Assembly (NCBI GenBank): GCA_014381795.1
Contig: JACNKY010000356.1
Coordinates: 1-5,529 of the forward strand
Length of the DNA stretch: 5,529 bases
Source: Pseudomonadota bacterium
GTDB lineage: Bacteria; SAR324; NAC60-12
Direction: 5' to 3'
Part shown: positions 1 to 5,529 of the stretch, piece by piece
Layout: every line of letters begins with the position of its first letter
Position numbering within the stretch: the first letter of the stretch is position 1
Program-made: the position numbers and the translations under genes
Notes under the pieces: generated by a model
The model's input: only the letters and a program-made list of their open reading frames with translations
Database searches by the model: none
What the model was told of the DNA's origin: nothing

Positions 1-247
1 GGTTCCAGACGAAACGGGCGCGGTGGTTGCTGTAATTTACTTCTGCTTCCACCACACCTGGGATTTTACGCAAAATGGATTCACTGGTATGTACACAACC
101 TGCGCAGCGTAGACCTTTGATCAGGAGCCGTGTTTCAAACAAACCATCTGCTCTTTCTGCAACATAACGTTCACGAAAAGCCGCTGACTCAAAGTCCGGC
201 AAGAGAGTTTTTATGCCTTCCGCAATGTCCACACTTTCATTATTCAT
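1..247 (-). CDS. ccoI: Cu+-translocating P-type ATPase CcoI/FixI, N-terminal fragment (3' end outside window)
   Basis: Eighty-two codons are open from an ATG at 247 to the window edge; the rest of the gene is missing. CcoI is an inner-membrane P1B-type ATPase that exports Cu+ for insertion into the CuB site of cbb3 oxidase. What is visible is a ~38-residue leader without cysteines, followed by a heavy-metal-associated domain (about residues 39-82) with the metal motif C48-A-G-C51 inside LLIKGLRCAGCVHTSE, then the IPGVVEAEVNYSNHRARFVW stretch that is characteristic of CcoI-type HMA domains. The phosphorylation and membrane metal-site motifs lie beyond the edge and cannot be checked. The start is supported by an in-frame TGA about 25 bases upstream; the alternative ATG at 240 is in another frame and stops after nine codons. 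No good Shine-Dalgarno is visible. It begins 35 bases after ccoH, and this position together with the HMA style separates it from a general CopA. Confidence 0.88.
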   Translation of the reverse strand, partial: MNNESVDIAEGIKTLLPDFESAAFRERYVAERADGLFETRLLIKGLRCAGCVHTSESILRKIPGVVEAEVNYSNHRARFVWN

Positions 248-282
248 TGAATATTTTTGTTGAATTGTGAATCATGGAAAAA

Positions 283-873
283 TCATTTTTCCAGAGAAGC
301 TTTTCTGGCACGTGCGTTTACTCTTCTGGTCTGCGGAGATTTGAAATCTTTTGAAAACGGTATAGTGAGATGTGACTTCCTGATTATGCTCAACTCTGCC
401 AGTTTCACTTCTACATTTAAGATCCAAATTCCGGGTTGTGATAACTCAACAGGCTCTGCGTGATATATACCGTTTCTGTAAACGAGCAAGCCTGCGTCAA
501 TATCATCCTGCGTAGTTGCTTCACGGGTTACAAGCAAATGCAGAGAAGCGTCCCTAACTGGCTCCCCGCTGGAGTTCTGCAGTAAAAATGAAAAACTATT
601 TTCGCCGAGTTTTAACTGCTCCGGAAAATGTAGTTTTAAACCTTGCGCATCGAATTCCTCTGACATGAGCTGCAGTTCGTTGATGTTTGCATCGACATAA
701 TGATAATCCTGCCGGAAATGATTATCCATTTCTACCGGATAATCCACTGTAGCAATTTTTACAGTCAAAATAATTAAAGCTATAAAGATCAGGAAGACAA
801 TTAAAATGCCCCATGCCCAGCCGTTATCAGGTTTCTTTAAGCTGACCGTATCTTTTGCTTCATTCATTGTCAT
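283..873 (-). CDS. ccoH: cbb3 oxidase assembly protein CcoH (FixH family)
   Basis: A 196-residue protein with one membrane helix at about residues 18-41, starting with the WAWGILIVFLIF stretch typical of FixH, followed by a predicted periplasmic beta-rich domain. The segment around residues 47-62 (MDNHFRQDYHYVDANINEL) fits the FixH pattern in which the helix leads into a conserved Tyr-containing linker, and PGIWILNVEV near residues 146-155 fits the end of the family's periplasmic fold. CcoH is a single-span protein needed for stable assembly of the cbb3 complex and is reported to associate with CcoN and the assembly intermediates. The last ~22 residues form a strongly basic tail (RRVNARARK) beyond the usual domain, making it somewhat longer than most members I know. 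It starts 6 bases after the ccoG stop, implying translational coupling. ATG at 873 or the in-frame ATG at 867 could be the true start; neither has a convincing ribosome binding site. Confidence 0.85.
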   Translation of the reverse strand: MTMNEAKDTVSLKKPDNGWAWGILIVFLIFIALIILTVKIATVDYPVEMDNHFRQDYHYVDANINELQLMSEEFDAQGLKLHFPEQLKLGENSFSFLLQNSSGEPVRDASLHLLVTREATTQDDIDAGLLVYRNGIYHAEPVELSQPGIWILNVEVKLAELSIIRKSHLTIPFSKDFKSPQTRRVNARARKASLEK

Positions 874-879
874 ACAGTT

Positions 880-2388
880 TTAAGGCTTCATCTGGACTTC
901 TCCCGCAGCGGGAAACATGAAAAAAGATGAATGTTCGGAAAATATTTTCTCCGGATCATCAGTCGCAAATGCTCTGATTATGAAGTCAAGTGAAGTATTA
1001 CCTGCCGAATTGTTGACCAGCAATTTTGAAGTGCTGATGATAAGAACTTTTCGTACACGTCCTCCTGCTTTAATTAAAAAAGGTCTGCGCGGTCTTTTGA
1101 TTGTTAAACCGTTTAGATCTTTAGTAGCTATCGTGAATGTATGAGCTTTGTCATCTATATTTGTGAGCAACAGCACATAGTGATTTTCAACGCTTTTCCC
1201 CTCATCTTTCAGCTTATACAATTGAGTTGTGCGGTTTATGTTAAGCAATAGAGTTTCACGGTTACCACCGCTATAGAACAGGATAGCAGAAATTATGACA
1301 ATTATTGTTGCATAATACCAGACTCTCGGGCGTAATAAGTTCAATTTGAAACCTGCTAACACTTTTTCACTGGTCCAGCTGATCAGGTTCTTTTTTGCTA
1401 AACGCTGCATCACCGGCGCACATGCATCCGAACATTCGAGACAAGCAATACAGGCAAGCTGCAGTCCATCACGGATATCAATTTCCGCCGGACAAATACG
1501 TACACAGGCCAGACATCCTGTACAATCTCCGCTGCTGTCAACTACGCCCTTCTTGTTGCGGTTGCTTCTGGAACCATCTGTGTTGTCACCTCTTGCTTTG
1601 TCATAGATGGCAACCGGTGTGTCTTCGTCAAACAGGACAGTTTGAATACGTGCGTAAGGGCAGACGTAGTGACAAAAATTTTCTCCAAACCAGCTGATAT
1701 CGATGACCAGAAACAGCGCCAACAAAATCCAGAAAACAAAGAGAAAGCTGTGTTCTTGAGGATGGTTCAGCAGCAGGTAAAAAAATTCCTGAGGTGCCAC
1801 AAAAAACCAGAGGATGTTGGCGGAAGCAGCAAACATCAAAGGTGTTAAAAGTAGAATACCAAGCAGAAATTTAAAACGTTCCTGCCACTTTTGTAATTTG
1901 AGAGGACGTGTCTTAAGGTGAAATTTGCGTAGGCCAAGCAATTTTTCTTGAATAAAATCTCGATAGAGAGTACGGAACATGGTTTGCGGACAGCCCCAGC
2001 CGCACCACATTCTGCCACCTAATGAAGTCGCCAGGAAGACAAAAACAAAGGCCAGAATCAAAATCAGCGGTATCAAATAGAGTTCCTGCATATCATAGGA
2101 AACACCAAAAAGATGAAACTCCAGATGCAGGAAAGAAAGTAAAAAAACTTGATTCCCGTTAATTTTGATAAATGGAAGAATCAACGCAAAAACGGTGAAA
2201 AGTAAAAATGCACGATGCCTAAGTTTGTAATATGGTGTTTTTGAAATCCAGGCACGCAAGCCTGATGCTTCAGTTTCGTGTCTGGATGAATTTGGGAGAA
2301 CCATGAATTCGCTGATAAAAAGTGTCAGTAATTTTCCGTACTGTTTCCTGTTAAAAACAGGCAAAAGAGACATGTTAGTCTTTTTCAT
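880..2388 (-). CDS. ccoG: cbb3 oxidase accessory protein CcoG (FixG/RdxA family), Fe-S cupric reductase
   Basis: A 502-residue polytopic iron-sulfur protein of the inner membrane. Known work on CcoG indicates that it reduces Cu2+ to Cu+ for delivery to CcoN during oxidase biogenesis. Helices are visible near residues 59-75, 103-122, 174-195, 214-232 and 356-372. Cysteine motifs are CGWGCPQT (C129, C133) and NFCHYVCPYARIQ (C239, C243), the hallmark pairs of the family. A double 4Fe-4S ferredoxin domain follows: C289-x2-C292-x2-C295-x3-C299-P and C313-x2-C316-x2-C319-x3-C323. After the last helix comes a periplasmic immunoglobulin-like domain (about 385-495). In most family members I recall, the residue after the last cluster cysteine is Asp (ACDxVM); here it is Ala (ACAPVM). 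The ~58-residue N-terminal cytosolic part matches the family only loosely. ATG at 2388 is the first start codon after the in-frame TGA at 2463-2461; M6 (2373) is the alternative. No clear ribosome binding site precedes it. Family assignment is certain. Confidence 0.95.
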   Translation of the reverse strand: MKKTNMSLLPVFNRKQYGKLLTLFISEFMVLPNSSRHETEASGLRAWISKTPYYKLRHRAFLLFTVFALILPFIKINGNQVFLLSFLHLEFHLFGVSYDMQELYLIPLILILAFVFVFLATSLGGRMWCGWGCPQTMFRTLYRDFIQEKLLGLRKFHLKTRPLKLQKWQERFKFLLGILLLTPLMFAASANILWFFVAPQEFFYLLLNHPQEHSFLFVFWILLALFLVIDISWFGENFCHYVCPYARIQTVLFDEDTPVAIYDKARGDNTDGSRSNRNKKGVVDSSGDCTGCLACVRICPAEIDIRDGLQLACIACLECSDACAPVMQRLAKKNLISWTSEKVLAGFKLNLLRPRVWYYATIIVIISAILFYSGGNRETLLLNINRTTQLYKLKDEGKSVENHYVLLLTNIDDKAHTFTIATKDLNGLTIKRPRRPFLIKAGGRVRKVLIISTSKLLVNNSAGNTSLDFIIRAFATDDPEKIFSEHSSFFMFPAAGEVQMKP

Positions 2389-2460
2389 CAGCAGGGATTT
2401 ATGCTGAACAAGAGGAAGCAGGAAACTGTTAAGCAGAGGCAGGAGTAGAACCGAACATAA
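2389..2460 (-). other. 72-base leader between the small ORF and ccoG
   Basis: This spacer is the longest non-coding gap in the window. It stays open for 24 codons in the ccoG frame but contains no ATG, GTG or TTG in that frame, so ccoG cannot easily be extended into it. It is pyrimidine-rich on the coding strand, with repeated CTGCCTCTGCTT / CCTGCTTCCTC-like stretches, and ends without a recognisable Shine-Dalgarno ahead of ATG 2388. I see no convincing hairpin or promoter. A nine-codon ATG ORF at 2458 in another frame is probably meaningless. Confidence 0.45.
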
Positions 2461-2595
2461 TCAGCGGTCAACCTGATAGTAGTTGGTAGCATTTTCCTGT
2501 TGAATCACTAAAGCCTTGTAACCAAGACCTGCCACAATTCCTACTAAAGTAACCACCAGAATGAGAAATGCAAGCAATCCTTGTAATCCGTACAT
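2461..2595 (-). CDS. Small single-helix membrane protein between ccoP and ccoG (DUF4006-like or accessory oxidase subunit)
   Basis: A 44-codon ORF reading MYGLQGLLAFLILV..., with one hydrophobic helix at about residues 4-26 rich in Gly, Leu and Val, then a short polar tail containing QQENATNYYQVDR. Support for being real: a good Shine-Dalgarno (GGAG at 2605-2602, six bases before the ATG), a 26-base gap after the ccoP stop, the same strand as the operon, and a sensible membrane-protein composition. The product should sit in the inner membrane; the polar tail lacks cysteines or histidines for cofactors. From memory, Campylobacterota carry a short single-span DUF4006 gene directly after ccoP, with a similar Gly/Leu helix followed by a QQ-x-x-A element; this ORF resembles that pattern, but I cannot run the profile. 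Alternatives are a small oxidase subunit analogous in role to CcoQ or CcoM, or a lineage-specific peptide. It is not CcoS, which lacks this sequence style and usually follows ccoI. Function unknown. Confidence 0.72.
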   Translation of the reverse strand: MYGLQGLLAFLILVVTLVGIVAGLGYKALVIQQENATNYYQVDR

Positions 2596-2606
2596 TGTAT
2601 GCTCCA
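2596..2606 (-). promoter_or_regulatory. Ribosome binding site of the 44-codon ORF
   Basis: Reading the minus strand, TGGAGCATACA directly precedes the ATG at 2595. The GGAG core at 2605-2602 lies six bases from the start codon, an ideal spacing. It is one of the two best ribosome binding sites in the window and is the main reason to accept this short ORF as translated. Confidence 0.65.
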
Positions 2607-2621
2607 GAAAATGTAAAATTA

Positions 2622-3521
2622 TTATTCGTTTAGTTCTGTGCTGACAAAGGCCGCAACAGCGCGATACTGAATTTCACTGAGAGTTCCTTCTTCAGCAAAA
2701 TTCGGCATGGTACCAATACTACCTTTCTTGCCTAATTGAAGTGTGCGGATCACATCCACATCAGTCGCATAAGTGGTAAGATCTTTGGAGAAATTAGGTA
2801 TATTACCTGCCGCTCCTTTACCATTTCCTTCAGGTCCATGACAAGACTGACAAACTGCCACAAACACTTTTTGTCCTGAAGCAGGATCTCCATGTTTTGC
2901 TGTCCGTCCTGAAAGCTGCATCACATACGCAGCAACATTATTTATATTTCCGTCCAGATTTTCTTTTCCAAACATCGCTTCGATGGCAACTGTCTGGGGT
3001 GGCATTTCCGGAATCAGATAACCTAGTCCTTTTGAACCTTTCCGGATGACTCCGGAGATGTGTTTCTCAGTGCCGTATTCCAACAAATTTGCCGCCATAC
3101 CGTTTTGACCTTCACCTGTATAACCATGACAGGCCACGCATTTTGCGTTGAAAATTGATTCACCCATCGCAATCAGCGTGTTTTTATCCGCGTTTTTCCA
3201 CGTTTCGTCAAAGTTTTGTTTGTATGTAGAAACTTCCTCATCATACTGATCAGCCTGATTCCAACTCCAAATCGGATAACCGACAAAGATATACCAGAAG
3301 AAAAACAAGACCAGTCCGCACATTATCAGGTGCATTCCAACCGGAGTAGGGCTTAGTCCTTCCGCAATTCCATCGTAGGTATGTTCTCCAGCCGGAACCG
3401 CCGCAGAACTATCACGCATGTGACGGAGCACATATTTTATGATAATCACCATGGCAACAATCAGGATAACAGAAACTACCAGAGTTATCTGAGTTGCCGT
3501 ATCATTTATTAAGGCCCACAT
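2622..3521 (-). CDS. ccoP: cbb3-type cytochrome c oxidase dihaem subunit CcoP (FixP)
   Basis: A 299-residue membrane-anchored dihaem cytochrome c, the entry point for electrons into cbb3 oxidase. Two helices are visible (about residues 12-34 and 62-82), joined by a loop containing the family motif YDGIAEGLSPTP (residues 49-60), and followed by YPIWSWNQADQYDEEV, which leads into the periplasmic part. Haem sites are C128-VA-C131-H132 and C224-QS-C227-H228; the likely distal ligands are M173 in PEMPP and M272 in GTMPNF. Length and two-helix topology are normal for CcoP. ATG at 3521 is the only plausible start, because in-frame stops lie just upstream; a weak GAAGAA element five bases before it may serve as ribosome binding site. 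It follows ccoQ by 63 bases and precedes the small ORF by 26. The N-terminal half looks closer in style to Campylobacterota CcoP than to alpha- or gammaproteobacterial ones, a judgement from memory only. Confidence 0.96.
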   Translation of the reverse strand: MWALINDTATQITLVVSVILIVAMVIIIKYVLRHMRDSSAAVPAGEHTYDGIAEGLSPTPVGMHLIMCGLVLFFFWYIFVGYPIWSWNQADQYDEEVSTYKQNFDETWKNADKNTLIAMGESIFNAKCVACHGYTGEGQNGMAANLLEYGTEKHISGVIRKGSKGLGYLIPEMPPQTVAIEAMFGKENLDGNINNVAAYVMQLSGRTAKHGDPASGQKVFVAVCQSCHGPEGNGKGAAGNIPNFSKDLTTYATDVDVIRTLQLGKKGSIGTMPNFAEEGTLSEIQYRAVAAFVSTELNE

Positions 3522-3584
3522 AAGTTCTTCAGTTGATGAATTCTAAGATTGTGATTAAACAAAGCATCAGTTCGTCTTATTTCT
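3522..3584 (-). other. 63-base spacer between ccoQ and ccoP
   Basis: A non-coding gap with stops in the ccoP frame (TGA, TAA and TAG), which fixes the ccoP start at 3521. A 12-codon ATG ORF inside it has no ribosome binding site. I see no hairpin strong enough for a processing site or terminator, and no FNR-type palindrome (TTGAT-N4-ATCAA). Confidence 0.4.
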
Positions 3585-3752
3585 TTATTCGCTGATACGC
3601 GGTTCAAGCGGCGTATCGGAAAAAATAATTTCCCCTCTTTTCTCAATACCAGCTCCTCGTTCTTTTGAACTGTACATATACCAGAGGAAACCGTAGAGAG
3701 AGACAGCCATAAAAACCGTCATAATTACGAAGAGCCATTGTTGCCAAACCAT
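3585..3752 (-). CDS. ccoQ: cbb3-type cytochrome c oxidase small subunit CcoQ (FixQ)
   Basis: A 55-codon ORF starting MVWQQWLFVIMTVFM, with one membrane helix at about residues 5-27 (ending GFLWYMYSSK), then a charged cytosolic tail (ERGAGIEKRGEIIFSDTPLE). This is the usual CcoQ/FixQ architecture: a short single-span peptide whose tail carries a basic patch followed by an [F/I]-x-D-x-P-like element (here IFSDTPLE). CcoQ has no cofactor; in known systems it stabilises the association of CcoP with the CcoNO core. Its position between ccoO (30-base gap) and ccoP is the canonical one and settles the identity despite its short length. The ATG at 3752 is preceded only by an A-rich stretch (AAAGAAACAAAG), a weak ribosome binding site. 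No truncation is apparent. Confidence 0.9.
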   Translation of the reverse strand: MVWQQWLFVIMTVFMAVSLYGFLWYMYSSKERGAGIEKRGEIIFSDTPLEPRISE

Positions 3753-3782
3753 CTTTGTTTCTTTACAAAAAATTAGCTTAAG

Positions 3783-4448
3783 TTATTTCATCCTGTTCAG
3801 ATAAGCAATCATCGCCACAATATCCTTTACCTCACCTTTCGCAAGTGCATCTTTGATCGTCTGAGTTTTCATGTCCTTGACAATTTCTGCTGCCTCAACA
3901 AGTCCCATGGCCTTTATTTCTTTCAGACTGCCGGATTTTGGATTATCACCCTGATCATACGGTACACCGAAAATCGTTTTTACAGTTATAATTTCCGCAT
4001 GAACAGTTCCAAAATCTACGTTATCTTCAAAGAACCATGGAAAATTCGGCATCACTGAACCGGGGCTGACGTTACGCGCATTGATGAAATGTGCTTCATG
4101 CCAGTCAGTTGTACGGTAATTTCCGATACGGTGCAAATCCGGACCAGTACGGCGGGAACCCCACAGAAAAGGACGGTCATAAGCATATTCTCCGGAAAGT
4201 GAATATGCACCGTAACGGTCGGTTTCAGACTTAAAGGGTCGGATCAACTGTGAATGACAGGCATTACAACTTTCCCTGATGTAAATTTGCCGTCCTGCCA
4301 TTTCAAGGGTGGAATAAGGTTTAAGACCTTCGATTGGCCGTGAATTTTGGGTAAAAGACGGAATAATCTCAACCATTCCGCCAATAGTAATCGTAATAAA
4401 AATACAAAGCCCCAGCAAGAGCGAATTACGTTCGATGAACTCAAACAT
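3783..4448 (-). CDS. ccoO: cbb3-type cytochrome c oxidase monohaem subunit CcoO (FixO)
   Basis: A 221-residue membrane-anchored monohaem cytochrome c that relays electrons from CcoP to haem b in CcoN. An N-terminal anchor helix (about residues 9-30) is followed by the periplasmic haem domain. Family landmarks in order: PYSTLEMAGRQIYIRESC (44-61), the haem motif C61-NA-C64-H65 continuing into SQLIRP, the ERYG-equivalent DRYG (77-80), YDRPFLWGSRRTGPDL (90-105), and the distal ligand M133 in SVMPNFPW. The C-terminal region is long and amphipathic, ending in VAMIAYLNRMK. Length is within the family's normal range and nothing is missing. The gene starts 15 bases after the ccoN stop with a strong ribosome binding site, indicating coupled expression with ccoN, as expected for the catalytic core pair. 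Confidence 0.97.
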   Translation of the reverse strand: MFEFIERNSLLLGLCIFITITIGGMVEIIPSFTQNSRPIEGLKPYSTLEMAGRQIYIRESCNACHSQLIRPFKSETDRYGAYSLSGEYAYDRPFLWGSRRTGPDLHRIGNYRTTDWHEAHFINARNVSPGSVMPNFPWFFEDNVDFGTVHAEIITVKTIFGVPYDQGDNPKSGSLKEIKAMGLVEAAEIVKDMKTQTIKDALAKGEVKDIVAMIAYLNRMK

Positions 4449-4459
4449 GCACTTTCCCT
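4449..4459 (-). promoter_or_regulatory. Ribosome binding site of ccoO
   Basis: On the minus strand AGGGA (4459-4455) lies six bases before the ATG at 4448, within the 15-base ccoN-ccoO gap. It fixes the ccoO start. Confidence 0.6.
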
Positions 4460-4463
4460 TTGA

Positions 4464-5529
4464 TTAAGTTGCTGTTACGCTGCTGAGCGCAGACTTAGTT
4501 CCGGCTTGTGCCTGAAATGCTGCTGCTCCACGTATTGTGCGGTGAATATTATAAAAGAACATGAAAAACCCTGTCAGGAAGAGACTTCCTCCGACTGCCC
4601 TGAGCGCCCAGTAAGGAACCATAACATTTACTGTGTCCAGAAAAGAGTAGGCCAGTGAACCAAACTGATCGGTTGTCCTCCACATTGCACCTTGTGTAAT
4701 TCCTGCTATCCACATACTTGAAAAGTAAAAAACTATGCCGAGAGTCTGAATCCAAAATTGATTTTCAGCGAGGCGTTCAGAATACAATTTTGTTTTCCAC
4801 ATTCTTGGAACCATGTGATAAATTGCTCCAATTATTGTAAATGAAACCCAGCCCAGCGTGCCATTATGAACATGACCAACGATCCAGTCAGTAAAATGCG
4901 CAATTGCATTAACTGATTTGATAGCCTGAATAGGTCCTTCCAAAGTCGCAAAGCCATAAAACGTGCTGCCGATGATGAGGAATTTTGCAATTGGATCTGT
5001 TTTTAACTGTTCCCATTTGCCTGACATGGTCAATAATAAATTGACCATTGATCCCCAGGACGGAATGATTAAAACCAGCGAAAAGACCATTCCCAAAGTC
5101 TGTACCCAGGACGGAATTGTTGAATACATCATGTGATGTGGACCGGCCCAGAGGTAAACAAACATTAAACCCCAGAATGACCAGAGGGAGAGACGATAAG
5201 AATAAACCGGCTGATTGGCTTGTTTAGGTATGAAATAGCAGGAAATCGCGATGATCGGTACTGTAAGTACAAAAGCCACCGCATTGTGTCCAAACCACCA
5301 CTGAACCTGTGCGTCGTTTGTTCCGGCAAACATGGAGACCGAGTGCCACCAGTTACCTGTTTGTGTGACGAACCAGGTTGGAATTGCCAACCCATTGATC
5401 AGGTAGAGCATGCTCACCGCGATAAAACAGGCTACGTAATACCAGATGGAAACATAGAGCGTTTTTTCTTTCCGTGCGCCGAGCATAGCAAAAATATGTA
5501 CACCCCAGGTGAGCCACATAATTACCACT
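4464..5529 (-). CDS. ccoN: cbb3-type cytochrome c oxidase catalytic subunit CcoN (FixN), N-terminus outside window
   Basis: The last 354 codons of the haem-copper catalytic subunit, open to the window edge; the GTG at 5528 is internal, not a start. CcoN reduces oxygen to water at the haem b3-CuB centre in the inner membrane. Counting from 5528, the visible residues are H81 in GHNAVAF (CuB ligand), Y125 in VYLWAGPHH (the tyrosine cross-linked to the CuB histidine), H131 and H132 (CuB ligands), E197 in TLEGP (a conserved glutamate of the proton pathway), and H219 and H221 in GHVHNGTLGW (haem b3 and haem b ligands). The spacings between these match those I recall for the Pseudomonas stutzeri enzyme with a constant offset of 126, so roughly 125 residues are missing, including the first haem b histidine. 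The Tyr-in-helix-VII arrangement marks this as a C-type (cbb3) oxidase rather than an A- or B-type one. The C-terminal ~20 residues are an Ala/Ser/Thr-rich tail. Confidence 0.97.
   Translation of the reverse strand, partial: VVIMWLTWGVHIFAMLGARKEKTLYVSIWYYVACFIAVSMLYLINGLAIPTWFVTQTGNWWHSVSMFAGTNDAQVQWWFGHNAVAFVLTVPIIAISCYFIPKQANQPVYSYRLSLWSFWGLMFVYLWAGPHHMMYSTIPSWVQTLGMVFSLVLIIPSWGSMVNLLLTMSGKWEQLKTDPIAKFLIIGSTFYGFATLEGPIQAIKSVNAIAHFTDWIVGHVHNGTLGWVSFTIIGAIYHMVPRMWKTKLYSERLAENQFWIQTLGIVFYFSSMWIAGITQGAMWRTTDQFGSLAYSFLDTVNVMVPYWALRAVGGSLFLTGFFMFFYNIHRTIRGAAAFQAQAGTKSALSSVTAT

Larger units (their letters stand above)
1..5529 (-). other. Probable single operon ccoNOQP - small ORF - ccoGHI
   Basis: Eight co-oriented genes with gaps of 15, 30, 63, 26, 72, 6 and 35 bases read from right to left. 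No terminator-like hairpin with a T-run and no internal promoter is apparent. The order joins the oxidase structural genes to the copper-delivery and assembly genes. Such operons are commonly controlled by FNR-type oxygen sensors, but the promoter would lie upstream of ccoN, outside this window, so regulation cannot be read here. Confidence 0.75.

Noticed and set aside
257..463. Plus-strand ORF of 68 codons opposite ccoH
   Set aside because: It lies antisense to a well-supported gene, has no recognisable domain and no ribosome binding site that I can see.
917..1144. Plus-strand ORF of 75 codons opposite the CcoG C-terminal domain
   Set aside because: Antisense shadow of ccoG without any family feature.
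1346..1697. Two overlapping plus-strand ORFs (86 and 100 codons), one Cys/His-rich, opposite the CcoG ferredoxin domain
   Set aside because: Their Cys/His-rich look arises from reading the reverse complement of the ferredoxin region; they overlap each other and have no start signals.
3541..3584. Possible FNR or other promoter between ccoQ and ccoP
   Set aside because: No TTGAT-N4-ATCAA palindrome and no convincing -35/-10 pair; the gap is short and inside a conserved operon.
4549..4755. Minus-strand 68-codon ORF within ccoN in another frame
   Set aside because: Out-of-frame shadow of a conserved catalytic subunit; composition is not protein-like.
5526..5528. GTG at the right edge as the start of CcoN
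   Set aside because: The sequence begins in the middle of a conserved membrane protein; spacing of the metal ligands shows about 125 residues are missing upstream.
1..5529. Mobile elements, CRISPR arrays, tRNA or other RNA genes
   Set aside because: Nearly all the sequence is accounted for by the operon's coding regions; no direct or inverted repeats, transposase motifs or RNA-like folds were seen.

Overview
The window holds one gene cluster, entirely on the minus strand, for a cbb3-type cytochrome c oxidase (the high-affinity terminal oxidase used for microaerobic respiration) and its assembly factors. In transcription order, from high to low coordinates, it reads ccoN (5' end cut by the window), ccoO, ccoQ, ccoP, a 44-codon single-helix membrane ORF, ccoG, ccoH and ccoI (3' end cut by the window). 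All genes are co-oriented with gaps of 6 to about 72 bases. I see no terminator and no internal promoter, so it is most likely a single operon whose promoter lies beyond the right edge.

Layout: 4464-5529 is the catalytic haem-copper subunit CcoN without roughly its first 125 residues. 3783-4448 is the monohaem cytochrome CcoO. 3585-3752 is the small subunit CcoQ. 2622-3521 is the dihaem cytochrome CcoP. 2461-2595 is the small extra gene. 880-2388 is the iron-sulfur membrane protein CcoG. 283-873 is CcoH. 1-247 is the N-terminal metal-binding domain of the copper ATPase CcoI. The longest stretch without a gene is about 72 bases.

How the parts work together: CcoP and CcoO pass electrons from soluble c-type cytochromes or the bc1 complex to CcoN, which reduces oxygen at a haem b3-CuB site. 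CcoG (cupric reduction), CcoI (copper translocation) and CcoH (assembly of the complex) supply copper and build the enzyme. Every cofactor ligand that should fall inside the window is present, so the oxidase looks functional.

Organism: a Gram-negative bacterium with moderately AT-rich DNA. The structural-plus-assembly order ccoNO(Q)P-ccoGHI is the usual proteobacterial one. However, a small membrane gene directly after ccoP, and the style of the CcoP N-terminal half, remind me of Campylobacterota clusters, where a DUF4006 gene sits at that place. I cannot assign a phylum; a lineage outside the standard alpha/beta/gamma groups is plausible.

Nothing here is clearly a new system. The item most worth a second look is the unlisted 44-codon ORF between ccoP and ccoG, which lies in the same reading frame as ccoG.
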